From the NCBI GenBank assembly GCA_966424055.1, contig CBJLMB010000001.1, forward strand, positions 186,001 to 250,000: a stretch of DNA of 64,000 bases. The letters run 5' to 3'. This stretch comes from Deminuibacter sp966424055 (GTDB lineage Bacteria > Bacteroidota > Bacteroidia > Chitinophagales > Chitinophagaceae). Below are positions 1-8,362 of the stretch, in pieces; within the stretch, counting starts at the first letter, position 1, and each line of letters opens with the position of its first letter. The position numbers were made by a program, and so were the translations under genes. The notes beneath the pieces were generated by a model. That model was given only the letters and a program-made list of their open reading frames with translations. It searched no databases and had not been told where the DNA came from.

Positions 1-374
1 ATGATATTCGTCAAATGCCGTTGCTGTTTTCTATTGCCGATGTAATGATGGTTACTTTAAAGGATAAACCAGTTTTCAGCCTTACTGCACCTGCGAAAAT
101 CCAGGCATATATGGCATCAAAAAAGCCGATTTTAACAATGTTGAATGGTGAGGGTACAAGAATTATTTGCGAATCGAAATGTGGTATGAGTGCTCCAGCT
201 GGAAATGCGCATATTTTTGCAGAAAACGCAATAAAACTATCGAAATTATCTCAGCAGCAGCTTCAATTACTGGGTTCAAACGGCCTTAAATACTATAATT
301 TGCATTTTGACAAGAAAAAGAATTTAGAAGTACTATATCACGAATTTCTTGTTCCTAAACAACAAAAGCAATAA
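1..374 (+). CDS. Glycosyltransferase family 4, C-terminal end (partial)
   Basis: The reading frame is already open at base 3, so this is the last 123 residues of a protein that starts before the window; the first ATG at 15 is internal. The visible part has the pattern of the nucleotide-sugar binding half of GT-B, family 4 enzymes of the WbuB type: an aspartate-rich stretch about a weak performer position, a run reading approximately 'P-x-K-I-x-A-Y-M-A-x-x-K-P-I', a Gly-Glu pair, and a helical C-terminal end rich in Lys and Gln. It lies 6 bp before rfbB and probably shares its transcript. It would transfer a sugar to the lipid-linked repeat unit at the cytoplasmic membrane. Donor and acceptor cannot be read from this fragment. 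Confidence 0.75.
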   Translation, partial: DIRQMPLLFSIADVMMVTLKDKPVFSLTAPAKIQAYMASKKPILTMLNGEGTRIICESKCGMSAPAGNAHIFAENAIKLSKLSQQQLQLLGSNGLKYYNLHFDKKKNLEVLYHEFLVPKQQKQ

Positions 375-380
375 GCATAT

Positions 381-1430
381 ATGAAAAGTATTATTATTAC
401 TGGAGGCGCAGGCTTTATTGGTTCTCATGTTGTTCGTCTCTTCGTAAAAAAGTATCCTAGTTATACAATTATTAATCTGGATGCCTTGACCTATGCGGGA
501 AACCTTGAAAACTTGAGGGATATAGAAAATTTGCCTAATTATGTATTTGAAAAAGTAAACATTCTTGAGGCAAACAAGCTACTAGAAGTATTCAAAAAAT
601 ATAATGCAACAGATATAATTCATTTGGCCGCTGAGTCGCATGTAGACCGTTCCATTCACTCTCCTTTAGATTTTGTATATACTAATATTATTGGCACGGT
701 AAACCTGCTAAATATAGCGAAGGAGCACTGGAAAGGCAATTATAATAAATGTCGGTTCCATCATGTATCAACAGATGAAGTATTTGGAACATTGGGTGAT
801 ACCGGTTTTTTTACGGAGACTACTCCTTATGCGCCTAATTCACCTTACTCTGCCAGTAAAGCAGGATCCGATCATTTCGTGCGGGCTTATGGTGAAACAT
901 ACGGGCTGGAATATGTCATTACAAACTGTTCTAATAACTACGGTCCTAATCATTTCCCCGAAAAACTGATACCATTATTTATAAATAACATTATTAATAA
1001 CAAGCCTTTACCTGTGTATGGAAAAGGTGAAAACACCAGAGATTGGCTATTTGTAATTGATCATGCACGAGCTATAGACGCAGTTTTTCATCATGGTAAA
1101 AGTTATGAAAGCTACAATGTGGGTGGTTTTAATGAATGGAAAAATATTGATTTGGTGAAGCTGCTGTGCAGGCTGATGGATGAAAAACTAGGACGCCCAT
1201 TGGGGACCAGTGAACAGTTAATCAGCTATGTAAAAGATCGTCCAGGGCATGATTTGCGCTATGCTATAGACGCTACTAAAATCAATAAGGAGTTAGGTTG
1301 GAAGCCTTCAGTTACTTTTGAAGAGGGCTTGAGCCAGACCATAGACTGGTATCTGGATAATCAGGAATGGCTTCTGCATGTCACTTCAGGGGCCTACCAG
1401 GAATATTATAAAAAGCAGTACGCTCAATAA
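381..1430 (+). CDS. rfbB: dTDP-glucose 4,6-dehydratase
   Basis: Converts dTDP-glucose to dTDP-4-keto-6-deoxyglucose, the second step toward dTDP-rhamnose and related sugars, in the cytoplasm. It is an extended SDR of 349 residues, the usual length. The NAD-binding glycine motif GGAGFIG is at residues 8-14, the catalytic Thr-Asp-Glu at 131-133 and the YxxxK pair at Tyr156/Lys160. The motif 'NCSNNYGP' and the 'RDWLFVIDH' stretch are typical of RfbB rather than of 4-epimerases. It follows the glycosyltransferase by 6 bp and precedes rfbC by 68 bp. The gene order rfbB-rfbC-rfbA is compact, but no rfbD reductase is visible in the window. Confidence 0.96.
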   Translation: MKSIIITGGAGFIGSHVVRLFVKKYPSYTIINLDALTYAGNLENLRDIENLPNYVFEKVNILEANKLLEVFKKYNATDIIHLAAESHVDRSIHSPLDFVYTNIIGTVNLLNIAKEHWKGNYNKCRFHHVSTDEVFGTLGDTGFFTETTPYAPNSPYSASKAGSDHFVRAYGETYGLEYVITNCSNNYGPNHFPEKLIPLFINNIINNKPLPVYGKGENTRDWLFVIDHARAIDAVFHHGKSYESYNVGGFNEWKNIDLVKLLCRLMDEKLGRPLGTSEQLISYVKDRPGHDLRYAIDATKINKELGWKPSVTFEEGLSQTIDWYLDNQEWLLHVTSGAYQEYYKKQYAQ

Positions 1431-1498
1431 GCTTGAGTTATATAGCCTTAATTTTAAGTAAGGACAAAAGGTGCAATAAGACATTTAAATAAAGCTAG

Positions 1499-2053
1499 AT
1501 GAAAGCTGAGCAAACAAAGCTGGATGGTTGTTTTATTATCCACGATACCGTATTTTCCGACAGCAGAGGCTTTTTTTTTGAAAGTTTTAATCAAAAAAAA
1601 TTCACAGAACTTACTGGACATTCGATCCCATTTGTACAGGATAACCAATCTTTTTCTTCGAAAGGCGTTCTGAGAGGATTGCACTTTCAAAAGGGAGACG
1701 CAGCTCAATCAAAGCTGGTAAGAGTAATAACTGGTAGGGTATTAGATGTGGCTATCGATATCAGGAAAAATTCGCCTACTTTCGGGTTACATGTAGCAAT
1801 AGAATTATCAGAAGATTCGCATACTCAGTTATTTATTCCTCGAGGTTTTGCACACGGGTTTGTTGTATTGAGTGAAACTGCTACTTTCTTTTACAAATGC
1901 GATAATTTTTATAATAAAATGGCAGAGACAGGCATAAAATATGATGATCCTGAGATTGGGATTAATTGGAGGTTGCCTGCAGATGAATTGATATTATCCG
2001 AGAAGGATTTAATATTGCCTTCTTTACGGAAATACCGTGAAACCTTATCTTAA
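1499..2053 (+). CDS. rfbC: dTDP-4-dehydrorhamnose 3,5-epimerase
   Basis: Epimerises C3 and C5 of dTDP-4-keto-6-deoxyglucose. The 184-residue length and cupin pattern fit RfbC: 'DSRGFFFESF' near residue 21, 'QDNQSFSSKGVLRGLHFQ' around 47-65 with the catalytic His, 'DVAIDIRKNSPTFG' and 'IPRGFAHGF' near 120. It lies between rfbB and rfbA. A second, diverged RfbC-like protein is encoded at 24510 in a CDP-sugar block, so the two probably serve different nucleotide sugars. The presence of the classical neighbours makes the dTDP substrate the better choice for this copy. Confidence 0.95.
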   Translation: MKAEQTKLDGCFIIHDTVFSDSRGFFFESFNQKKFTELTGHSIPFVQDNQSFSSKGVLRGLHFQKGDAAQSKLVRVITGRVLDVAIDIRKNSPTFGLHVAIELSEDSHTQLFIPRGFAHGFVVLSETATFFYKCDNFYNKMAETGIKYDDPEIGINWRLPADELILSEKDLILPSLRKYRETLS

Positions 2054-2103
2054 TTCGTATATATTCTTTTATTTTCCTATTCCAACAGGTAAATAAATCT
2101 TTT

Positions 2104-2967
2104 ATGAAAGGAATTATCCTGGCCGGTGGCTCCGGCACGCGACTGTATCCCATCACAAAGGGTATTAGCAAGCAATTAATGCCCATTTATGATAAGCCCA
2201 TGATCTATTACCCTTTATCCGTGCTTATGCTGGCAGGGATAAGGGAGATACTAATTATTACCACTCCTGAAGATTCCGATCAATTCCAACGTTTGCTCGG
2301 CGATGGAAAAAATGTAGGATGCTCTTTTTCATATGCCGTACAGGAAAAACCCAATGGCTTGGCCCAGGCTTTTGTAATAGGTGAGCAGTTTGTAGGAAAG
2401 GATAAAGTGGCATTGATACTGGGGGATAATATTTTCTGGGGTGCCGGTTTTAGCCAGTTGGTTCAATCATTTAATGATATAGAGGGAGGAGCCATTTTTG
2501 CATATGAAGTGCACGACCCCGAACGGTATGGCGTGGTAGAATTTGATGCTGATTTCAAGGCCTTGTCCATTGAAGAAAAACCGGCTAACCCGAAATCCAA
2601 TTACGCGGTACCAGGTTTGTATTTTTATGACAACAGCGTAATAGAAATTGCCAAGAATATTCAGCCTTCCGCCCGAGGTGAATACGAGATTACAGATGTG
2701 AACCGGGTGTATCTCGAAAAAGGCCAGCTGAAAGTAGGGGTGATGAACAGGGGCGTGGCCTGGCTGGATACGGGCACTTTCGATTCGCTGAGTGACGCCT
2801 GCGAGTTTGTCCGGGTGATCGAGAAAAGACAGGCTACCAAGATCGGGTGTATAGAGGAAGTCGCTTACCGGATGGGTTTTATTGATTATACACAACTACT
2901 GCAGCTGGCAGAGATATATGCAAAGAGCGGATATGGCACCTATCTGAAAGGCATTAAAAAGCAGTAG
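2104..2967 (+). CDS. rfbA: Glucose-1-phosphate thymidylyltransferase
   Basis: Makes dTDP-glucose from glucose-1-phosphate and dTTP, the committed step of the dTDP-sugar pathway. The protein has 287 residues, typical for RfbA/RmlA. The nucleotidyltransferase signature GGSGTRL is at residues 8-14, followed by 'KQLMPIYDKPMIYYPLS' around 24-40 and 'LGDNIFWG' near 107, which carries the metal-binding Asp. 'EYEITDVNRVYL' and 'RGVAWLDTGTFDSL' in the C-terminal half are also diagnostic. The start follows rfbC by 50 bp. An intrinsic terminator 37 bp past its stop closes this part of the operon. Confidence 0.97.
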   Translation: MKGIILAGGSGTRLYPITKGISKQLMPIYDKPMIYYPLSVLMLAGIREILIITTPEDSDQFQRLLGDGKNVGCSFSYAVQEKPNGLAQAFVIGEQFVGKDKVALILGDNIFWGAGFSQLVQSFNDIEGGAIFAYEVHDPERYGVVEFDADFKALSIEEKPANPKSNYAVPGLYFYDNSVIEIAKNIQPSARGEYEITDVNRVYLEKGQLKVGVMNRGVAWLDTGTFDSLSDACEFVRVIEKRQATKIGCIEEVAYRMGFIDYTQLLQLAEIYAKSGYGTYLKGIKKQ

Positions 2968-3003
2968 ACATGCGTAATTATTCTGGCAAATTGTTATAGT
3001 ACG

Positions 3004-3029
3004 AAAAACCTCCCCAAGGAGGTTTTTTT
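3004..3029 (+). terminator. Intrinsic terminator after rfbA
   Basis: Perfect 10-bp stem AAAAACCTCC / GGAGGTTTTT with a 4-nt loop (CCAA), running into a T tract at 3023-3029. It sits 37 bp after the rfbA stop and 118 bp before gmd, so it separates the dTDP block from the GDP-fucose block. Confidence 0.85.
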
Positions 3030-3146
3030 GCGTAGATTCGGTATCTGCATTCCCTCTGTACATTCATTGCAATGAAGTATAATTTGGATGATGGGCTTTC
3101 TTCAAAAAAATGAATGTTGTAGTTATTTATGTAAAACTGCTAAGTA

Positions 3147-4262
3147 ATGAAAAAGAAAGCGCTGATAACAGGTATTACAGGCCAGGATGGTGCTTACTTA
3201 TCTGAGCTCTTGCTGTCGAAAGGCTATGAAGTACATGGAATAAAACGGCGTACTTCGATATTCAATACAGAACGAATTGATCATTTATACCAGGACCCGC
3301 ATGAAGATGATATCCGGTTTAAACTGCATTTTGGCGATCTGACAGATTCTCCCAATCTCATACGCATCATTCAGGAAGTACAGCCCGATGAAATTTATAA
3401 TCTCGGAGCTATGAGCCATGTAAAAGTAAGTTTCGAAACCCCCGAATATACTGCTGACGCCGATGGATTGGGAACTTTGCGTATTCTCGAAGCTGTTAGA
3501 TTATTGGGACTAACTTCCAAAACCCGTATTTATCAGGCCTCCACTTCTGAATTATATGGGTTAATACAGGAAAACCCTCAGAAAGAAACTACGCCTTTTT
3601 ATCCCCGTTCTCCTTATGGTGTGGCTAAATTGTATGCATACTGGATAACAGTAAATTACCGGGAGGCCTACAATATGTTTGCCTGTAACGGAATTTTATT
3701 TAATCATGAAAGCCCCCTGCGCGGTGAAACTTTTGTTACAAGAAAGATAACAAGGGCAGTTGCAAAAATAGCATTAGGATTACAGGACAAATTGTTTATA
3801 GGCAATCTTGATGCAAAACGTGACTGGGGGCATGCAAAAGATTATGTAGAAGCTATGTGGATGATGCTGCAGCAGGATCGTCCCGAAGATTTTGTAATTG
3901 CCACAGGTGTCACAACTGAAGTAAGAGAATTTATCAGGATGGCTTTTGCTGAAATAGGAATAGTGATTGAATTTAAAGGATCGCATTATGAGGAAAAGGC
4001 TTATATAAAGGAATGTAAGAACGCTTTGTTCCAGGTGGAAACCGGAAAGGAGGTCGTTGCAGTAAATCCTACCTATTTCAGGCCAACAGAGGTAGATTCT
4101 TTAACGGGCGATTCAACAAAAGCACGGGAGAAGCTTGGATGGGAACCTAAATATGATCTGGCGGGTATTGTAAAAGAAATGATTGCCGCAGATGTTGAAC
4201 TCTTTCAAAGAGAGGCAGTGCTGAAAAATGCAGGCTTTTCCATAAAAAAACAGCATGAGTAA
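3147..4262 (+). CDS. gmd: GDP-mannose 4,6-dehydratase
   Basis: Converts GDP-mannose to GDP-4-keto-6-deoxymannose, the first step to GDP-L-fucose. It is an extended SDR of 371 residues with the Gmd-specific motif GITGQDG at residues 9-15 (GxxGxxG), 'STSELYG' for the catalytic Thr/Glu region, the YGVAK motif (YxxxK) and 'LFNHESPLRGETFVTRKI', which is characteristic of Gmd. The NADP-binding Arg residues lie in 'GIKRRTS'. Its stop codon overlaps the fcl start (TAATG at 4260-4264), so the two are likely translationally coupled. A candidate promoter should lie in the 117 bp after the rfbA terminator; I could not pick it with confidence. Confidence 0.97.
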   Translation: MKKKALITGITGQDGAYLSELLLSKGYEVHGIKRRTSIFNTERIDHLYQDPHEDDIRFKLHFGDLTDSPNLIRIIQEVQPDEIYNLGAMSHVKVSFETPEYTADADGLGTLRILEAVRLLGLTSKTRIYQASTSELYGLIQENPQKETTPFYPRSPYGVAKLYAYWITVNYREAYNMFACNGILFNHESPLRGETFVTRKITRAVAKIALGLQDKLFIGNLDAKRDWGHAKDYVEAMWMMLQQDRPEDFVIATGVTTEVREFIRMAFAEIGIVIEFKGSHYEEKAYIKECKNALFQVETGKEVVAVNPTYFRPTEVDSLTGDSTKAREKLGWEPKYDLAGIVKEMIAADVELFQREAVLKNAGFSIKKQHE

Positions 4263-5194
4263 TGAATTTGTCTGATAAAATTTACATAGCGGGTCATAAT
4301 GGAATGGTGGGGTCTGCAATTCTCAGGCAGTTACAGCATCAGGGATATACAAATATTGTTTTCAGATCTTCAGCTGAACTGGATTTAAGGAATCAACAGG
4401 CAGTCTCCGATTTTCTTGCTATGGAAAAACCAGATTATGTATTTCTTGCAGCGGCAAAGGTAGGAGGCATTGCGGCTAACAATACTTACAGAGCCGATTT
4501 TATATATGAGAATCTCATGATAGAATCCAATATTATTCATGCCGCCTATTTAAATAAGGTCAAGAAGCTGATGTTTTTGGGCTCCTCCTGCATTTATCCA
4601 AAACTTGCACCGCAACCGATAAAGGAAACATACTTACTGACTGGAGAGCTGGAGCCAACCAATCAACCCTATGCGATTGCCAAAATCGCTGGCATAGAAC
4701 TTTGCAATGCTTACAGGTTACAATATGGATGTAATTTTATTTCGGTAATGCCAACAAACCTCTATGGTCCCAATGATAACTATGATGTAGAAAGATCGCA
4801 TGTGCTGCCAGCATTACTGCGCAAGTTTATAATGGCTAAAAGAGAAGATGCGCCTTCTGTTGAAATATGGGGAACGGGAACGCCTCGCAGGGAATTTTTG
4901 CATGTAGATGACATGGCTTCGGCATGTTTGTTTTTAATGAAGAAATATGATGAGGTCGGGTTAATGAATATTGGTGTGGGAAAAGATATTTCCATAGCCG
5001 GGTTAGCTGAGCTTATTAAAGAAATTGTTGGGTATAAAGGCAATATCCTGTTTAATGCTGAAAAACCCGATGGAACACCAAGAAAACTACTGGATGTAAG
5101 CAAACTGCATGCATTGGGATGGGAGGCTAGCATATCGCTTGATGAGGGGATCAAATCGGTTTACAATGAAATAAAGAATGACGCATTTAAGTAA
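4262..5194 (+). CDS. fcl: GDP-L-fucose synthase
   Basis: A dual epimerase-reductase that turns GDP-4-keto-6-deoxymannose into GDP-L-fucose with NADPH. The 310-residue SDR carries GHNGMVG at 11-17, 'SSCIYP' with the conserved Cys, 'PYAIAKIAG' (YxxxK) and 'NLYGPNDNYD', all typical of Fcl/WcaG. The 'VHVDDMA' type segment appears as 'LHVDDMASACLFLM'. The start codon overlaps the gmd stop. With gmd this gives a complete two-step path from GDP-mannose, so L-fucose or a derivative is likely part of the polymer. Confidence 0.97.
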   Translation: MNLSDKIYIAGHNGMVGSAILRQLQHQGYTNIVFRSSAELDLRNQQAVSDFLAMEKPDYVFLAAAKVGGIAANNTYRADFIYENLMIESNIIHAAYLNKVKKLMFLGSSCIYPKLAPQPIKETYLLTGELEPTNQPYAIAKIAGIELCNAYRLQYGCNFISVMPTNLYGPNDNYDVERSHVLPALLRKFIMAKREDAPSVEIWGTGTPRREFLHVDDMASACLFLMKKYDEVGLMNIGVGKDISIAGLAELIKEIVGYKGNILFNAEKPDGTPRKLLDVSKLHALGWEASISLDEGIKSVYNEIKNDAFK

Positions 5195-5303
5195 ATCACT
5201 GGAAATAACAGCTAGTGGTTAATTTAATCTGTGCTCTCTCAAGGTACTCTATTATACAACCTATTATACTGCAATCGAGGGAAATTACATGTAATTTTGG
5301 CAT

Positions 5304-6599
5304 ATGAACTTTTCTGGTGAACAATTAAAAATAGCCATTATCGGCCTCGGTTATGTAGGTTTACCCCTGGCTGTTGCATTTGCTGAAAAATATCATGTAC
5401 TGGGATTTGATATTGATGCAGACCGCATTTCTGCGTTGTTAAAACAGGAAGATTATACCCGGGAAGTGGGGGCTGATACACTTAACCGGGCTTTATTGAA
5501 AGATCAATCGGCTGGGACAGGCCTTACACTTTCAAATGACCCGCAGGATCTACAGGCTTATACTGTTTATATTATCACCGTACCCACGCCTGTGAACCAG
5601 TTTAAAGCGCCGGACCTGAGTTTCCTGCTTAATGCAACCCATACGGTTGGCCATGCATTGAAAAAAGGCGACCTGGTTATTTATGAATCTACTGTTTATC
5701 CCGGCTGTACAGAAGAAGAATGTGTGCCAGTGCTGGAAGATAGTTCTGGTCTGGTATTGAACAAAGATTTCTTTTGTGGGTATTCTCCTGAAAGGATCAA
5801 TCCGGGAGACAAGGTCAATACGCTTACAAAAATTAAAAAAGTCACTTCCGGTTCTACCCCTGAAGCGGCCGAAATAATCGATAACCTGTACAGGAGCATT
5901 ATTACGGCAGGCACACATAAAGCACCCAGCATTAAAGTGGCAGAGGCTGCTAAAGCAATCGAAAATGCGCAGCGCGATGTAAACATCAGTTTTGTGAATG
6001 AGCTGGCTTTGATTTTCGACCGCATTGGCATCGATACTGCCGATGTTCTTGAAGCAGCCGCTACTAAATGGAATTTTTTGAAATACCAGCCGGGCCTGGT
6101 TGGTGGGCATTGTATAGGTGTTGATCCTTATTATCTCGCCCATAAGGCTCAGGCACTCGGGTATCATCCGCAGGTTATCTTGAGTGGCAGACGTGTAAAT
6201 GACAACATGGGCATGTTTGTTGCCAATAAGGTGGTGAAATTAATGATTAAAAAAGGACAACGAATTGAAGGGGCAAAAGCCCTGATACTGGGTATCACAT
6301 TTAAAGAAAACTGCCCGGATATACGTAATTCCAGGGTGATCGATATTTACCGGGAACTAGAACAGTTTGGAATAAAAACAGCTATTTACGATTTTCATGC
6401 GGACAGCAGGGAGGTTTTTCGTACTTATGGAATACAGTTATTGTCCAAGCTTGAAGGGCAATATGATGCCATTATACTGGCGGTAGCACATAAAGAGTTT
6501 CTGAATATTGATTTTGCATCGATCAGGAAAGGAGCAGCTACTGTGGTATTTGATACCAAGTCTTGCCTTGACAGAAACCTGGTCGACGCCAGGTTGTAA
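5304..6599 (+). CDS. Nucleotide sugar dehydrogenase (TviB/WbpA type)
   Basis: Oxidises C6 of a UDP-sugar to the uronic acid with two NAD+ molecules. The 431-residue protein has the three-part UDP-glucose/GDP-mannose dehydrogenase layout. The N-terminal NAD fold shows GLGYVGLPLA near residue 14. The central domain contains the catalytic Cys270 in 'GGHCIGVDPYYL'. The C-terminal UDP-binding domain contains 'GITFKENCPDIRNS'. The 'FKENCPDIRN' and 'GVDPYYL' forms are those of the UDP-HexNAc dehydrogenase group (TviB, WbpA, Cap5L/VipA) rather than Ugd, so a UDP-N-acetylhexosaminuronic acid product is likely but not proven. The gene sits alone between fcl (109 bp) and the first Wzi gene (114 bp). Confidence 0.9.
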   Translation: MNFSGEQLKIAIIGLGYVGLPLAVAFAEKYHVLGFDIDADRISALLKQEDYTREVGADTLNRALLKDQSAGTGLTLSNDPQDLQAYTVYIITVPTPVNQFKAPDLSFLLNATHTVGHALKKGDLVIYESTVYPGCTEEECVPVLEDSSGLVLNKDFFCGYSPERINPGDKVNTLTKIKKVTSGSTPEAAEIIDNLYRSIITAGTHKAPSIKVAEAAKAIENAQRDVNISFVNELALIFDRIGIDTADVLEAAATKWNFLKYQPGLVGGHCIGVDPYYLAHKAQALGYHPQVILSGRRVNDNMGMFVANKVVKLMIKKGQRIEGAKALILGITFKENCPDIRNSRVIDIYRELEQFGIKTAIYDFHADSREVFRTYGIQLLSKLEGQYDAIILAVAHKEFLNIDFASIRKGAATVVFDTKSCLDRNLVDARL

Positions 6600-6713
6600 T
6601 TTGACAGATGGTACTGTTTAATACAGTTATCCGCTTATCTTGCGGACAATTATGATACACCGGATCAATGGAATTCTTGCTTGGTCTGGAAAACGGAGCT
6701 AAACTATACAGGC

Positions 6714-8297
6714 ATGTTTAAACGAATTGTTGTTCTGGTATTGGGAATAGCCAGCTATGGTATAAAGCTGAATGGACAAACCATCCCTGTAGGTGCCCCT
6801 GGTACGGATGATTGGCTTCGGAGCCTGCAGCTAATGGGAAAAATTGATCCGGACCAATCTTTAACTGCAAGGCCATTTTTCACCAGTAGCGCTTTTACTC
6901 CCGACAGCTTATTCTTTCTTACAGATAAACCAGACGCTGAAAATACAAGATATAAAAACCGGCATCAATTTGGAAAGAATGGTGTAGTGGAGCTTTTGCC
7001 TGTAACCTGGTTGCAGCAATACAACAGCCATCACCCGTATGGATGGAATAACGCAGGCATGATTGCCGCCAAGGGATACCAGACCATGCTTTCTGCAGGA
7101 GTGTACGCTTCAATGGGACCCGTTAGTGTGCAAATTAGACCGGAGTTTGTATATGCTGCTAATCCCAATTTCGAATACAATGCCGATTATGGAAGTCCAA
7201 CATCAGGCAACTATCATCATTTTTTTCCAGGACAAAGTAGTGTCAGAATTAATGTAGGGGCTATCAGTGCAGGCATATCTACAGAAAGTCTTTGGTGGGG
7301 ACCAGGTATCCACAATTCTTTAGTCATGAGTAATAATGCGCCAGGCTTTCCGCATCTTACTTTTAACTCCACCAGGCCGGTTAAAACACCGGTAGGTAGT
7401 TTCGAATGGCAATTAGTTGGAGGAAAATTGCAGGATGCAAAAAACCTGTTATACGAGAATTACTATATGAAACCGGATGCATCTCTCATATATCTTGCTC
7501 CAGAACCCATAGATCATGACTGGAGGTATTTTAATGGGCTAGTGCTCACTTATCATCCCAAATGGACACCTGGATTGTTTCTAGGCCTAACAAGAGCATT
7601 TCATGTATATCATAATGATTTAAAGCTAAATGGCAGTTTCCTGGATAAATATCTACCCGTATTCAGCGCCTTCCAGAAAGACCAAACAACTTCAGAAGAT
7701 CAGAAAAGAAGGGATCAGGTCACTTCGCTTTTTGCCCGCTGGGTACTGGCAAAGGAACAGATAGAGATATATGGGGAATATGGATGGAACGACCATTCGT
7801 ATAACATGGATGATTTTTGGGGATCTCCCACGCATTCTGCGTCATACCTGGCCGGGATAAGAAAATTATTCCCACTGCGCGAGAACCAATGGCTTGATTT
7901 TAATTTCGAACTAACACAAATGCAGCAAAGCCCCGATTATCTTGTGAGGGATGCAGGTAACTGGTACTGGCATTACCAGTTACTTCAGGGATATACCAAT
8001 AACAACCAGATCATCGGTGCCGGTGTTGGATCGGGAAATAATGTGCAAACCATTACCGCCACCTGGATCAATGGATGGAAAAAGCTGGGTGTTGTGTTAG
8101 AACGGCTGGAAAATAATCCGCAATACCATGCAGTGAAATGGACTGATCTTTCTCTTGGCTTCACCGGCCAGTGGAATTTTGGTCACTGGCTGCTAAATGC
8201 CAAACTGCAGGGTATCAGCAGCAGGCACTATGCCTGGGATATTAATAAAAACAGGTTTAACCTGTGGGCAACCACCGGTATTAGTTATAGATGGTAG
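6714..8297 (+). CDS. Capsule assembly Wzi-family outer membrane protein, copy 1
   Basis: A predicted outer membrane beta-barrel of 527 residues in the Wzi-like family, involved in surface attachment or assembly of capsular polysaccharide. I start it at ATG 6714 because an N-terminal signal peptide begins there (Lys-Arg, then a hydrophobic core ending near 'LNGQ'); an in-frame TTG at 6681 would add 11 residues ahead of it. Shared family marks are 'QQYNSHHPYGWNNA', 'STESLWWGPG' and 'SNNAPGFPH'. The remainder alternates hydrophobic and polar residues and ends in aromatic residues (YRW), as expected of a barrel. It is followed after 65 bp by a close homologue, so the pair looks like a tandem duplication. 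Confidence 0.85.
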   Translation: MFKRIVVLVLGIASYGIKLNGQTIPVGAPGTDDWLRSLQLMGKIDPDQSLTARPFFTSSAFTPDSLFFLTDKPDAENTRYKNRHQFGKNGVVELLPVTWLQQYNSHHPYGWNNAGMIAAKGYQTMLSAGVYASMGPVSVQIRPEFVYAANPNFEYNADYGSPTSGNYHHFFPGQSSVRINVGAISAGISTESLWWGPGIHNSLVMSNNAPGFPHLTFNSTRPVKTPVGSFEWQLVGGKLQDAKNLLYENYYMKPDASLIYLAPEPIDHDWRYFNGLVLTYHPKWTPGLFLGLTRAFHVYHNDLKLNGSFLDKYLPVFSAFQKDQTTSEDQKRRDQVTSLFARWVLAKEQIEIYGEYGWNDHSYNMDDFWGSPTHSASYLAGIRKLFPLRENQWLDFNFELTQMQQSPDYLVRDAGNWYWHYQLLQGYTNNNQIIGAGVGSGNNVQTITATWINGWKKLGVVLERLENNPQYHAVKWTDLSLGFTGQWNFGHWLLNAKLQGISSRHYAWDINKNRFNLWATTGISYRW

Positions 8298-8362
8298 CCC
8301 TATAAATACGAAGGTGTTGATGAATGAAAATGAATTTGTCCAGCTTATTGCTAAAAAATAAT

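Noticed and set aside
5550..6167. 205-residue minus-strand frame over the nucleotide sugar dehydrogenase
   Set aside because: Antisense to the domain with the catalytic Cys; no known pattern.
6681..6713. TTG start extending the first Wzi protein by 11 residues
   Set aside because: It would place charged residues before a complete signal peptide that starts at the ATG at 6714.
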